Source: Clostridia bacterium
GTDB lineage: Bacteria > Bacillota > Peptococcia > DRI-13 > UBA5745
Reading direction: 5' to 3'
Length of the DNA stretch: 64,000 nucleotides
Assembly: GCA_018436095.1 (NCBI GenBank)
Contig: JAHDMJ010000023.1
Location: 20,412-84,411 of the forward strand
A program made the position numbers and the translations under genes. Shown here in pieces: positions 1-8,727 of the stretch. The notes beneath the pieces were generated by a model. It ran no database searches. It saw nothing but the letters and a program-made list of their open reading frames with translations, and had not been told where the DNA came from. Within the stretch, counting starts at the first letter, position 1. Every line of letters begins with the position of its first letter.

Positions 1-1443
1 ATTGTCAACGGAGATAAACTTATCAAGGGCCTTCTGGTAGTCTCCCCTGATCACCCAGCGGATTGACTGTGAAAACGCTGCCGCCAAATTGGCGTTTATG
101 CCTCTAAGCAAGGGATGCTTAGCAAGAAGGGTACAAATCTGTGCGTTAATATTTAACATCTTTGCAGATTGGGGCCGTTTTTTTCGTATGTCTATAAGTA
201 GTGCAAAAACTTCATTCTCCGGTTTGTTTAGTGCAAAAAAGGCGGCAATCTCCAGTTCTGTCAGCGGTACGGTATCGGCATTATTTTTTTTAAACCATTT
301 ATGAAGCTGATCCATTATACGGTTATAATCACCTTGCAGTAGATATTGGCTTATCCAGGGCAGCTCCCAAATAATATAAGCTAAACTTTTTTGACTTATA
401 GGGAGATCTTCATGAATAGCCACAAAAATTTCTGCGGCTATATCTGCACCTTTTTCTGTCCGGCAGATATCTTGCAAAAGAATCCAATGGGATATTGTGC
501 CTATAATAGATTGATAATCACTCGAAGCTGTTGAGGGCAGTTTTTTCAATTCAACTGTGGTTTCATAAGTAAAGATGTCCCGCATGGCCGCCAATTTTTC
601 CAACGACGACAACGCTGCATGAATCACAACATTTAACGTATCTTTGATTGCATTCATGTAAATCAGTAATAAAAAATGTTCATTCCTAGGGGTGATACTA
701 CCACATCTGTTTAGAAGAAAATTTCGGGTTGCCTCATGAAGAATGCGGTCCGATCGCATTCGTTTGGAATCAAATAGATAAGAGGCAGACTTGGGCGAAA
801 GGTAATATTTGTGATCAGTCCCGGCCAGAATGCCAATGCGTGTTGCACAACTGAAAGATTCCAGACAACCTAAGGTATCGGCGCCATAGCCAAATGCTCT
901 TCCTTGAGGAAACCATTTTTCTGTTTGGCGAGCTTTTAGAACGGAAAGTTTATAAAGCTTCCCCCATTCCGTTCTCATGAACTGGTGGTATAGAGAGAAA
1001 AAATCACTAAAGTGCTGCGGGTCGCATAATACCATGTTTTTTTCAAGGGCACGTTTCCCCAACAATTGCTCGGTTTCTGTACTGATAAAATCACTACCGC
1101 AGGCTACAATGTCCAGATTCCATTCTTTCAAAAAATCCATACAGTTGCTTAGAAAATATTTTGAATATTCATCATCGGCATCCAACTGGCAATAGTAGTC
1201 TTCCTCTCGCTCTGCAGCAATAATATTTAATGAATTTATTCCTACATTATTAGTTTCGTTGCGAAGAGGAACTATGCGCGTATCCTTATAGGCATATTCA
1301 GCAATAATAGTACCAGTTTGGTCTGTGCTTCCATTATCCAGCACGTAATATTTAATATCATGGTAGGTTTGGTTCAGAACGCTCTCTATCGCTCGTCGGA
1401 TTGTTTTTTCGGCATTGTATGCCCTTGTCCAAACAACAATCAT
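1..1443 (-). CDS. Family 2 glycosyltransferase, 3' end cut by the window edge
   Basis: The reverse frame stays open from an ATG at 1443 to base 1, giving at least 481 residues without a stop. The N-terminus reads MIVVWTRAYNAEKTI, then LDNGSTDQTG and LDADDEYS, the usual nucleotide-binding and DxD-like motifs of GT-A fold family 2 enzymes. These transfer a sugar from a nucleotide donor at the cytoplasmic face. The rest (about residues 200-481) is a long helical C-terminal region that I do not recognise. GAGGATAAT just before the ATG is a good ribosome binding site. It is the last visible gene of a minus-strand glycan operon, 25 bp after the previous gene. The acceptor and donor cannot be told from sequence. 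Confidence 0.8.
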   Translation of the reverse strand, partial: MIVVWTRAYNAEKTIRRAIESVLNQTYHDIKYYVLDNGSTDQTGTIIAEYAYKDTRIVPLRNETNNVGINSLNIIAAEREEDYYCQLDADDEYSKYFLSNCMDFLKEWNLDIVACGSDFISTETEQLLGKRALEKNMVLCDPQHFSDFFSLYHQFMRTEWGKLYKLSVLKARQTEKWFPQGRAFGYGADTLGCLESFSCATRIGILAGTDHKYYLSPKSASYLFDSKRMRSDRILHEATRNFLLNRCGSITPRNEHFLLLIYMNAIKDTLNVVIHAALSSLEKLAAMRDIFTYETTVELKKLPSTASSDYQSIIGTISHWILLQDICRTEKGADIAAEIFVAIHEDLPISQKSLAYIIWELPWISQYLLQGDYNRIMDQLHKWFKKNNADTVPLTELEIAAFFALNKPENEVFALLIDIRKKRPQSAKMLNINAQICTLLAKHPLLRGINANLAAAFSQSIRWVIRGDYQKALDKFISVDN

Positions 1444-1468
1444 ATTATCCTCATTGCTAAAGTTTTAT

Positions 1469-2326
1469 TTAACGCTTTGAAAATAAAAAGCCTATCCCTT
1501 CCCGGGCATATATCCTTCTGTATAAGACTCGCTCAGTCATTTCCCACCCCAATTTGGACAATATGCTCACCAACTTTTCCTCTTGCACTGAGTTTTTATA
1601 TCCGGCTAATCTCCCCAGAGCTGTATTTTTAGTGAAAGTATAGTAGATGATTATTTTTTTCTTTGTGCATTCACTTATTTGCGATAAACATTTTGATAAA
1701 TCATGCACATACATTAAAGCAGCACAGATAAAGCTTACATTGCATTGTGAAGGAATTATGATATCTTGGTTTAAATCACAAAAAACAACCTCATCGTATC
1801 GCTGGATATAGTCATAAGGAGTATATTTAATTGATTCCGAGATACAAGTTTTCAGATGCATTGATCCTGCGCCAAACTCAAACACTGATTCATCGGCCTC
1901 CTCAATCCATCGTTTTGCCATATCCTCCACAATCCAATCATTTAATGAAAAATCAAAGAACATTTCCCTGTCATCCCAAGAAACATTTTCCAGCGCTAAC
2001 TGAGCAATGAATTCTTCTAGCTCAAATACATTTTGATATCCCTGATTTTTTAGCTGCGCATACACCTCCTTAGACTTCGCGGGATCAGCAATAGTAATTA
2101 AAACCTGAACCCGGCTTTTCTCAGCCGCAGCAGAATATGATAGGTTCATCTGTTGAAAGCTCCAAATAGTGCAACCTGTACCTTTTTGTATACCAGAAAT
2201 ATAGTTATCGGCAAAGGCCGTTATATTAATTGCCAGTGACTTCAAACTCGAATACACGCTTTCTCCTATGGCCCCCGCGCCAAACAAAATAATGGGCTCC
2301 CCTCTTATTTCTTCTATAGAAAACAT
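1469..2326 (-). CDS. Rossmann-like plus methyltransferase-like protein of the glycan operon
   Basis: This is a 285-residue protein. Residues 10-30 (IILFGAGAIGESVYSSL) form a dinucleotide-binding-type glycine motif. The second half contains VFEFGAGSMHLK near residue 150, like motif I of SAM-dependent methyltransferases, followed by an acidic strand region (VVFCDLNQDI). The N-terminal module resembles that of the radical SAM protein directly upstream, only 4 bp away, so the two probably act on the same or related substrates. AGAGAGGAC upstream supports the ATG. No precise family is recognised; sugar or lipid methylation is a guess. Confidence 0.6.
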   Translation of the reverse strand: MFSIEEIRGEPIILFGAGAIGESVYSSLKSLAINITAFADNYISGIQKGTGCTIWSFQQMNLSYSAAAEKSRVQVLITIADPAKSKEVYAQLKNQGYQNVFELEEFIAQLALENVSWDDREMFFDFSLNDWIVEDMAKRWIEEADESVFEFGAGSMHLKTCISESIKYTPYDYIQRYDEVVFCDLNQDIIIPSQCNVSFICAALMYVHDLSKCLSQISECTKKKIIIYYTFTKNTALGRLAGYKNSVQEEKLVSILSKLGWEMTERVLYRRIYAREGIGFLFSKR

Positions 2327-2330
2327 TGCT

Positions 2331-3587
2331 TTAGTCCTCTCTCACCATAACAGCAACTTCACCTGTCTGAAGTTGTTCTGCTACAGGAACTTCTTCATTG
2401 GTATAGCCACGTCCATAACAATATTGGCAAACATTAGTAATGCTTGGATGCATTAGGTAATCATCGATACGTTTCTGCAAATCAAGTCCGTGGTCTGACA
2501 TTAAATCAATACTATCAGCAAATGTTTTCGAGAGAATGCCCAAGTTCTCTATATTAGCTTGAAATGGACAACGATAAAGTGTGCCCGACTGGAAATATGC
2601 AACTCCCTTGCCATAGCATTTACAACAGTCATCGACTACCGCCTGCAGGGCCTTACCTGTTCTGGGCTCTTTAGTCATATGAGAAAAGCGTCTCCATTTT
2701 TGCAGTGCTACTGTATATTTAATTTTATGGTTTTCTAACAACCTTTTTAGTTGCTCTATTTTTGTGGAATGCTCTCCATAATCAGAAAGACGAACTGTAA
2801 ACTTTTCGTGACGTAAAGCAGCCAGCATATCTTTATTCGGCAGAATAGTGCCATTTGTGATGGGATAAACAGATTCCACGGTGGGGCATTGGGCCAGATA
2901 TTCAAGCAAAAGGGGCAGGGGCTGCCATAAGAATATCTCCCCCCCTTCAATTGTTATATATTCAAAATTGCGATAGGGCAATAATTTATCCAGAGAGACC
3001 TTTACATCATTCCAGTCCGAGTCAACGGGATTTTTGTAATAGGGCATTAGACTAGTGCAATTTTTACAACGCAATGTACAGCGCTCGGTAACTGCAATAT
3101 CAAGGGCATATTTTTGTTTTTCCTTTTCACCGTCATAAAAATTAGCTAATTTACGCATATACCGGTCAATATAAAAACTCAGGGTTTCCTGACGGTACCA
3201 ATCCGGATGATACAACTCCTCGAATCCAGTTCCGTCAAATTCCATAAATAAAGAAGCACAGGTATATACCCGATCAAAGCCAAGAGTATTCTTTACAAAT
3301 TGATACGCCGGCTCATGATTATAAGGTGTAACCAAAATAGCAGCGTCGGGGAATTGCACTTTAGTCTCTCTGGGCGAATAAATATTTTTACCCATGAACA
3401 GAGTGCCCCATCTGGTTTGATCACTGTCACAAAAACCCAAGATATCAATTTTCATTTTATCAAATAAAAATTTAGCCAAAGCACCTTGCAACCCCGCACC
3501 GTATATTAGGATTGTCCCGCTCATTTCATTAAAATCAGGAATCTCCATATTTTCAAACCATTCTGGGTGTTTATATTGATATCTCAT
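2331..3587 (-). CDS. Radical SAM protein with N-terminal Rossmann-like domain and C-terminal cysteine clusters
   Basis: The protein has 418 residues. Residues 24-40 (GTILIYGAGLQGALAKF) resemble a nucleotide-binding glycine motif and match the N-terminus of the next gene. The radical SAM core begins near 160 with CTLRCKNC (C170, C174, C177), the CxxxCxxC motif that holds the SAM-binding 4Fe-4S cluster, followed by TIEGGEIFLW. Further cysteines (DDCCKC, YRCPF and CQYCYGRG near the C-terminus) look like a SPASM-type auxiliary cluster region. AAGGAGAATAACG supports the ATG. It sits between two glycosyltransferases in a glycan operon, so it may modify a sugar or a carrier. Substrate unknown. Confidence 0.75.
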   Translation of the reverse strand: MRYQYKHPEWFENMEIPDFNEMSGTILIYGAGLQGALAKFLFDKMKIDILGFCDSDQTRWGTLFMGKNIYSPRETKVQFPDAAILVTPYNHEPAYQFVKNTLGFDRVYTCASLFMEFDGTGFEELYHPDWYRQETLSFYIDRYMRKLANFYDGEKEKQKYALDIAVTERCTLRCKNCTSLMPYYKNPVDSDWNDVKVSLDKLLPYRNFEYITIEGGEIFLWQPLPLLLEYLAQCPTVESVYPITNGTILPNKDMLAALRHEKFTVRLSDYGEHSTKIEQLKRLLENHKIKYTVALQKWRRFSHMTKEPRTGKALQAVVDDCCKCYGKGVAYFQSGTLYRCPFQANIENLGILSKTFADSIDLMSDHGLDLQKRIDDYLMHPSITNVCQYCYGRGYTNEEVPVAEQLQTGEVAVMVRED

Positions 3588-3607
3588 CGTTATTCTCCTT
3601 TATTCAA

Positions 3608-4519
3608 TTATATATATCTACTCATCCATTCCTTCTCAAAATCCAACATATATTCACAGCCTAAAAAATTCGCTTGATTCGCTGCCAACTCCCGCTTCAT
3701 TGCCGCCGCCTGGTTTTCACAGCCGCTAATCCCTAGCCGCTCCACCTTCTCCACCATGCTGATCATAAACGACCACTCAAAATACCGCCAAGCTTCCGCT
3801 TTGGCAGGGAATAGCCCGCACAACCATTCCGTACGTTCCCGATAAGCCCGTAGATATTCTTCCAGTGTCTCCGGCGTCAACAGGCTATGATTGGTTGTCC
3901 ATGCCGAGTTATTTCCCTCGTGCCTGTTAAACGTATATTTAGGTAGTCCGTGATAAGCCACCCGCTGAGGCAAAGCCAGCAGGCGATACATCAGAGCAAT
4001 ATCATCATAAGCCCCTTCCTCGGGGAAACGCAGTTTTTCTGCAATATCGCGCCGGAATATCTTGGTAGGAAAGGCCATGTTATATTTTTTCCGCCACATC
4101 AGCTCAATCAAAGCTTCCTCAGGAGCCATTATACGTTTTTCGGCAAACGCTTTATCGGCAGCGCCGCAGATAGCCACCTCTGCGGCGTTTTCTGTTGCCA
4201 AGCTGTACAGGAACTCCAGAAAATCCGGCTCTGCCCAGTCGTCATCGTCAACAAAAGCGATCCACTGACCTTTCGCAGCATCCAGGCCGGCATTGCGGCC
4301 GGAGCCGATGTTGCCCCGCTGCCGGTGGATCACACGAATCCGGGAATCCCGGGCAGCATACTCATCGGCAATGGCGCCGCTGCGGTCAGTGGAACCATTG
4401 TTTACAATAATAAACTCAAAATCCTTTAAGGTCTGTCCTAGGATGCATTCAATCATATTGCCTACAAGCTTTTCCCGATTGTAGGTCAACATGATTACAC
4501 TGATTTTAGGTATTGCCAT
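3608..4519 (-). CDS. Family 2 glycosyltransferase
   Basis: This is a GT-A family 2 transferase of 303 residues. ISVIMLTYNREKLVGNMI opens the nucleotide-binding domain, NNGSTDRSG follows, and VDDDDWAEPD supplies the metal-binding DxD. The reading frame can be extended to a TTG at 4558. However, the ATG at 4519 overlaps the stop codon of the cytidylyltransferase gene (TGATG), which indicates translational coupling and is preferred. The C-terminal half is helical and of unknown acceptor specificity. It probably adds a sugar to a surface glycan or a glycosylated protein. Confidence 0.85.
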   Translation of the reverse strand: MAIPKISVIMLTYNREKLVGNMIECILGQTLKDFEFIIVNNGSTDRSGAIADEYAARDSRIRVIHRQRGNIGSGRNAGLDAAKGQWIAFVDDDDWAEPDFLEFLYSLATENAAEVAICGAADKAFAEKRIMAPEEALIELMWRKKYNMAFPTKIFRRDIAEKLRFPEEGAYDDIALMYRLLALPQRVAYHGLPKYTFNRHEGNNSAWTTNHSLLTPETLEEYLRAYRERTEWLCGLFPAKAEAWRYFEWSFMISMVEKVERLGISGCENQAAAMKRELAANQANFLGCEYMLDFEKEWMSRYI

Positions 4520-5292
4520 CAATCCCACACTTTCCAGGGCGCGTTGCCGCTGCTCCAATAATGCTCCAGGGCCCCTTTATCTCTCTGGGTATCCATACAC
4601 TGCCAATAGCCGTAATGCTTGTACACCCCAAGCTTCTTCTCTGCACTTAGGCGCTCAAGGGGCGTACGTTCCAACACCGTCTTATCGTTATCGATGTAGC
4701 CGAAAAGCGCCGGCTGGGCTACCATAAACCCGCCGTTGATCCAGCCGCCATCCTCTATGGCCTTCTCCTTGAAGGCGGTGACCGTATTTCCCTCTATATC
4801 AAGCACGCCAAAACGCCCTCCCGGCTGGATTGCCGTGAGGGTCACTGTGCTGCCTGTGCTTTCATGCTGGCGAAGCAAGGCATTTAAATCAACATCGCTT
4901 ACGCCGTCGCCGTAAGTGAGCAGGAAAGGCTCATTGCCCACATAGGGCTGGATCCGCTTGATACGTCCGCCTGTCTGTACATCGGCGCCGGTGTCCACAA
5001 GGGTCACCTTCCAAGGCTCCGACACATTGGCATGGACGATCATCTTGCCGCCGTCGGCAAAATCAAAAGTGACGTCGGATCGATGGAGGTAGTAGTCGGC
5101 AAAATACTCCTTGATCATGTATCCTTTATAGCCGCAGCAAATAATAAATTCTTTGAACCCGAAGTGGGAGTAATACTTCATAATATGCCAAAGAATAGGC
5201 GAGCCGCCGATTTCAATCATCGGCTTGGGACGCAGGTGGGATTCTTCCGAGATGCGGGTACCATAGCCCCCCGCAAGTATGACTACCTTCAT
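4519..5292 (-). CDS. rfbF: Glucose-1-phosphate cytidylyltransferase
   Basis: The enzyme makes CDP-glucose from glucose-1-phosphate and CTP, the first step to CDP-linked 3,6-dideoxyhexoses and related sugars. MKVVILAGGYGTRISEES at the N-terminus and RPKPMIEIGG are the nucleotidyltransferase signature; VGNEPFLLTYGDGVSDVD carries the metal-binding Asp. The 257-residue length matches the family. A TTG two codons upstream is possible, but the ATG at 5292 stands 7 nt after AAGAAGG. It is the first gene of the glycan operon. The CDP-glucose 4,6-dehydratase expected with it is not in the window and may lie beyond the left edge. Confidence 0.9.
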   Translation of the reverse strand: MKVVILAGGYGTRISEESHLRPKPMIEIGGSPILWHIMKYYSHFGFKEFIICCGYKGYMIKEYFADYYLHRSDVTFDFADGGKMIVHANVSEPWKVTLVDTGADVQTGGRIKRIQPYVGNEPFLLTYGDGVSDVDLNALLRQHESTGSTVTLTAIQPGGRFGVLDIEGNTVTAFKEKAIEDGGWINGGFMVAQPALFGYIDNDKTVLERTPLERLSAEKKLGVYKHYGYWQCMDTQRDKGALEHYWSSGNAPWKVWD

Positions 5293-5343
5293 TTGCAAAC
5301 CTTCTTTATTCTATAGATATTTTATTCTGTCTTTATCACGGGT

Positions 5344-5373
5344 ATTATATCAGATCGTGCATTATTTTGCCAA
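5344..5373 (-). promoter_or_regulatory. Sigma-A-type promoter for the glycan operon
   Basis: On the minus strand a -35 TTGGCA and a perfect -10 TATAAT are separated by 18 bp. Transcription would start near 5337, about 45 nt before the rfbF ATG. Prediction from sequence only. Confidence 0.55.
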
Positions 5374-5503
5374 TTAATATCAGGGTATAAGCAGAAACTT
5401 AAACAAAGTATCGCCTCATAAAACTTCCGCAGGAGAAATACATGCGAGAGCCCAGGCTTAGTGACCCTTTGCGGCAGTAACCTAACGACGGACAGCGCTT
5501 TGA

Positions 5504-5740
5504 GCAAAATTGCAAGTTTGTCATCCTATTGGCCCCCAAATGTGCAAAATTGCAAGTTTGTACCATGCAAACAGTGTTTTTGGCCCATTTTTCTTCTGAA
5601 AGTGACTAAGAAATGGGTTTTCATGCAACAAACACATCTTAACCTGCATATCCCGAATAAAAATACGGCAGTCGTCCCTACAAAGCTGCAATTTTGCACA
5701 GTTAGCTACATCAAACAGCAACAAAGCTGCAATTTTGCAC
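5504..5740. repeat. Dispersed ++-- element, copy A
   Basis: Four related boxes lie in the gap between the glycan operon and the chemoreceptor gene. Two forward boxes at 5504-5521 and 5542-5563 share GCAAAATTGCAAGTTTGT. Two reverse boxes at 5679-5699 and 5720-5740 read, on the opposite strand, GCAAAATTGCAGCTTTGT. Forward and reverse boxes can pair over their length except for two central bases. GTTAGCT follows the third box, as in copies C and D. Short open frames across it are not gene-like. Confidence 0.8.
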
Positions 5741-5788
5741 AAAAATGCCGCTAGGGAGAACCTGCCCCATTGGAGGATCACTACCGTC

Positions 5789-5836
5789 CTGCCCAAGTGA
5801 GGCTCACTGCCCAAGTGAGGCTCACTGTCCAAGTAG
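5789..5836. repeat. 18-bp tandem repeat, about 2.3 units
   Basis: CTGCCCAAGTGAGGCTCA occurs at 5789-5806 and 5807-5824, followed by a decayed third unit from 5825. The rest of the 5293-5988 gap holds the glycan promoter, element copy A and an AT-rich stretch before the chemoreceptor gene. In that stretch TTTACT and TATTAT, 17 bp apart (about 5911-5939), could be a promoter. Confidence 0.7.
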
Positions 5837-5988
5837 ACGGTCACATTCAACTCTTCTCCTAAGAAATTAAACAGAAATGTTGAAGATAATTGTCATAAAT
5901 TGATACTATTACTTTACTATTTATGCTATTTATTATATTATAAAAATCGAAAGTATATTTTCAAGAATAAAATTGCGGAGGGATCCGG

Positions 5989-7935
5989 ATGCTACAGCTC
6001 ATCAGAAAATCCATCAAGGTTCAGGTCACGCTTCTTTTTGCCATTATCTTTATATTTAACGCCATCGCTGTAGCAGTTTTACTTAGCGGCTGGTCCCACA
6101 ACAGGGAATGTGCCGCCGACCTGGAGCATAAGCTTGATCAAAGCCGGCAGATATCCGCCATCACCACAGCCCATACGGACTGGGTGGACGATTTAAGGCT
6201 TCATTTGCAGAAAGGCCAGGATTTCACCGGCAGCCTTAATCCCGATACCTGTTCCTTCGGCCAATGGGTCAGCACCTTAGACGAAGATTTAGCCAAGGAT
6301 TCCATTATCGCCGGAGCCATAGAAAGCATCATGGAGCCCCACCGGCTAATCCACTCCCGGGCCCAAGAGGTTATGGATCTCAAGAAAAGCAGTTCCAAAG
6401 CAGCCATGGATGTTTTTCAGAGTTCAATTCTGCCCAACGTCCTGACCATCATCCAGGGGCTTAACACCATCGCCGACCGGTGCAACACTTTAGCTGTTGA
6501 GAGCATGAGCATCTCCGCTGCGACCCTTCAATTCAATTCCATTGTCCAGCTTGTTATCATCGTTCTGGTTTTGCTGATATCCGTGGTCATAGCCTTTTTC
6601 ATTATCAGCATAACCGTCAAGCCGGCCATCATGATCACCGGCGCAGCAGAAAAGCTGGCTAAAGGCGATTTGGATGCTGAAATTCACATTAAAGGCCACA
6701 ACGAAATGGCCAGAATGGCCGCCGCCCTTAATGCCGCCATCAGCTTAATCGGCCGCTATATTCAGGATATCTCTCATAAGCTGGAGCTGATGTCCCAGGG
6801 CGATATGCGCATCAACGTGGATATCGATTACATCGGCGATTTTGCCGCCATCAAAGAGGCTATGATTAATACCAGCGCCGCCCTCAATCACACCTTGCTG
6901 ACCATCAATTCCGCCGCCCAGCAAGTCAGTCTTGGCGCCGATCAAGTCTCCGGCGGCGCTCAGGCTTTAGCATCGGGCTCCAGCGAGCAGGCTTCCTCTG
7001 TGGAAGAGCTTAGTGCCTCCATTACCATGATTGCGGGGCAGGCTGAGGAAAACTCCGCCAACGTCAAAATGGCGGCCAGCTATGTAGAGCAGGCTGTGGC
7101 AGGCGTAGGCGCCGGCAATGAGCATATGGCCCAGCTAACGGCGGCAATGGAAGATATCCGCACTGCCTCCGCCCAGATAAACAATATTACGAAGGTCATC
7201 GAAGACATCGCTTTCCAGACAAATATTCTGGCCTTAAACGCCGCTATTGAGGCTGCCCGGGCCGGCAATGCCGGCAAAGGTTTTGCCGTGGTGGCCGACG
7301 AGGTGCGCAATTTGGCGGCAAAATCCGGGGAAGCAGCCAAACAGACTGCAGCCCTAATCCAGGCCTCCGTGGCCACCGTAGGCAAGGGCAACCAGACAAC
7401 TGCACAAACGGCGGAGATTCTGAAGGATGTCGGTATCAAAGCAAAAATGGTCAACGAAAGCATCATAAAGATCAATGAATCCTCCAGTATGCAAGCCGGT
7501 GCCATCGAGCAGATCAAAGACGGCCTTACTCAGGTTTCTGCCGTAGTGCAGAAAAATGCCGCCACCGCCGAAGAAAACTCCGCTATCAGTGAGGAAATGT
7601 CAGGCCAGGCCGCCACACTGCGGGGAGAGGTGGCCAAGTTCCAGCTTGATCACCAATATCAGGTCAATACTCAATATCAGGCCGCTACTCAACATCAGGC
7701 TAATGTTCAACATCAGGTGAATACCCGATATCAGATGAATACCAATTACGAAGCCAAGCTGGATTTGCCGGCGGGGGCAGGAGCAGACTATAAGGCAGAA
7801 GCAGGCTTTGTTCCGGCGGGACAAGACGACTTTGTAGAATCAGACCATACTCCAGCCGACTTTGCATCAACAGACCTGACACCGGCAGAATCAACGGCCA
7901 CCAATCTGGACCTGCCACCGCTAAATCTCTCCTAA
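5989..7935 (+). CDS. Methyl-accepting chemotaxis protein with extracytoplasmic CZB zinc domain
   Basis: This is a chemoreceptor of 648 residues. TM1 spans about 12-33 and TM2 about 184-209. Between them [18 protein letters not shown] and PHRLIH place H62, C88, H118 and H122 in the pattern of the zinc-binding CZB domain. CZB is more often cytoplasmic, so a sensor-side position is notable. HAMP-like regions follow TM2. The signalling hairpin tip is intact ([18 protein letters not shown], then [15 protein letters not shown]). After about residue 555 comes a low-complexity tail of repeated YQ-x-NT units, with no CheR/CheB-binding pentapeptide. GGAGGG precedes the ATG. It is monocistronic; a terminator lies at 8261-8290. 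Confidence 0.9.
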   Translation: MLQLIRKSIKVQVTLLFAIIFIFNAIAVAVLLSGWSHNRECAADLEHKLDQSRQISAITTAHTDWVDDLRLHLQKGQDFTGSLNPDTCSFGQWVSTLDEDLAKDSIIAGAIESIMEPHRLIHSRAQEVMDLKKSSSKAAMDVFQSSILPNVLTIIQGLNTIADRCNTLAVESMSISAATLQFNSIVQLVIIVLVLLISVVIAFFIISITVKPAIMITGAAEKLAKGDLDAEIHIKGHNEMARMAAALNAAISLIGRYIQDISHKLELMSQGDMRINVDIDYIGDFAAIKEAMINTSAALNHTLLTINSAAQQVSLGADQVSGGAQALASGSSEQASSVEELSASITMIAGQAEENSANVKMAASYVEQAVAGVGAGNEHMAQLTAAMEDIRTASAQINNITKVIEDIAFQTNILALNAAIEAARAGNAGKGFAVVADEVRNLAAKSGEAAKQTAALIQASVATVGKGNQTTAQTAEILKDVGIKAKMVNESIIKINESSSMQAGAIEQIKDGLTQVSAVVQKNAATAEENSAISEEMSGQAATLRGEVAKFQLDHQYQVNTQYQAATQHQANVQHQVNTRYQMNTNYEAKLDLPAGAGADYKAEAGFVPAGQDDFVESDHTPADFASTDLTPAESTATNLDLPPLNLS

Positions 7936-7992
7936 TCTTTACCTTACAATGTTATTTAGTTGGGGGCATAATCGTAACCCTTGGGCGAATCT

Positions 7993-8201
7993 GCTCAATT
8001 TTTTCGCTTGTATGTGGTTCAAGGCTTCTTCCTGTTCAATTTTTTCGTTTGTAGGTGAATTGCAGAGGCCATTAAGTGAAATTCTGGCCGGTTTTGTTCA
8101 ATTTTTACGGTTGTCCGTAAATATTCGGTTGCATTTCACATACAAACGTAATTTTTGCTCAGCTAACCTGGGGCAATCGATCACAATCGCAATTTTTGCA
8201 C
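7993..8201. repeat. Dispersed ++-- element, copy B
   Basis: Forward boxes lie at 7993-8012, 8034-8053 and 8096-8115 (for example GTTCAATTTTTTCGTTTGTA). Reverse boxes lie at 8141-8160 and 8182-8201; the last reads GTGCAAAAATTGCGATTGTG on the other strand. CAGCTAACC follows the first reverse box. Boxes two to five have the same spacings (42, 25 and 21 bp) as copy D-a at 62974-63140 (41, 26 and 21 bp), and the two copies are recognisably homologous. A 139-codon open frame across it has no gene features. Confidence 0.75.
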
Positions 8202-8260
8202 CCCTGGCCGGGGTCACTGCCGCCCCGACAGCGCCTCCAAAGATTCATCCCATTACTTTC

Positions 8261-8290
8261 AACCCTGCACATTCACCGTGCAGGGTTTTT
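8261..8290 (+). terminator. Intrinsic terminator after the chemoreceptor gene
   Basis: A 10-bp stem AACCCTGCAC / GTGCAGGGTT with a 7-nt loop runs into five T residues. It lies about 325 bp past the chemoreceptor stop, beyond element copy B, so copy B would be transcribed with the gene. Confidence 0.8.
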
Positions 8291-8377
8291 CAATTCATCC
8301 GCCTCTCACTCCGATGGATCCTCCCTTGTCCGCCTCCTCCAATAGGCAAAAATCAGACGCCCCTTTAACTCCGAAAA

Positions 8378-8406
8378 TTGACTATGAATTCAACCTCCTC
8401 TATAAT
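8378..8406 (+). promoter_or_regulatory. Strong sigma-A-type promoter for the DUF1538 operon
   Basis: TTGACT and a perfect TATAAT are separated by exactly 17 bp. The start point would be near 8413, leaving a 5' leader of about 315 nt before the ATG at 8728. Confidence 0.65.
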
Positions 8407-8412
8407 GATATT

Positions 8413-8727
8413 ATAAATAGTATTAAATCCTATTGTCGATACTAATACTCTGTAACCCTAAAAGTTTACATCGGCTTGCCTATTTTCCACAATACATCCG
8501 CGCCCTTAGTATCTTAGGATAGCGGATACATCTGTGCCCAATATCTAAGGATAGCGAATTGTATCCGCAGGATTGGGTTTACAGAACCGGCGTTGAGGCT
8601 CTCGCCATAGCTACCGGCCATGCCTCACTTCTCCGCCTTGCACCTGGAAAAATATTCGGCGCATCCATGACAACTTTTAGGAGTCACCAAGTACTACAAT
8701 AGGGCCAAAAAACGCCGGGGAGGTTAT
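8413..8727 (+). other. Long structured 5' leader of the DUF1538 operon
   Basis: The leader has two imperfect direct repeats, 8491-8524 and 8525-8556, both ending in AGGATAGCG, and a perfect 9-bp inverted repeat GCGGATACA (8522-8530) / TGTATCCGC (8560-8568). Its length and structure suggest a regulatory RNA or a protein-binding region. It does not match a riboswitch class that I recognise. No gene is seen in it. Confidence 0.4.

Noticed and set aside
5504..5740. Integron attC-like site (four inverted boxes with GTTAGC)
   Set aside because: The GTTRRRY / RYYYAAC core sites are not met, spacings are too large, and no integrase or cassette array is seen.
7949..8368. 139-codon open frame after the chemoreceptor gene
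   Set aside because: It runs through element copy B and a terminator, lacks a ribosome binding site and has no recognisable domain.
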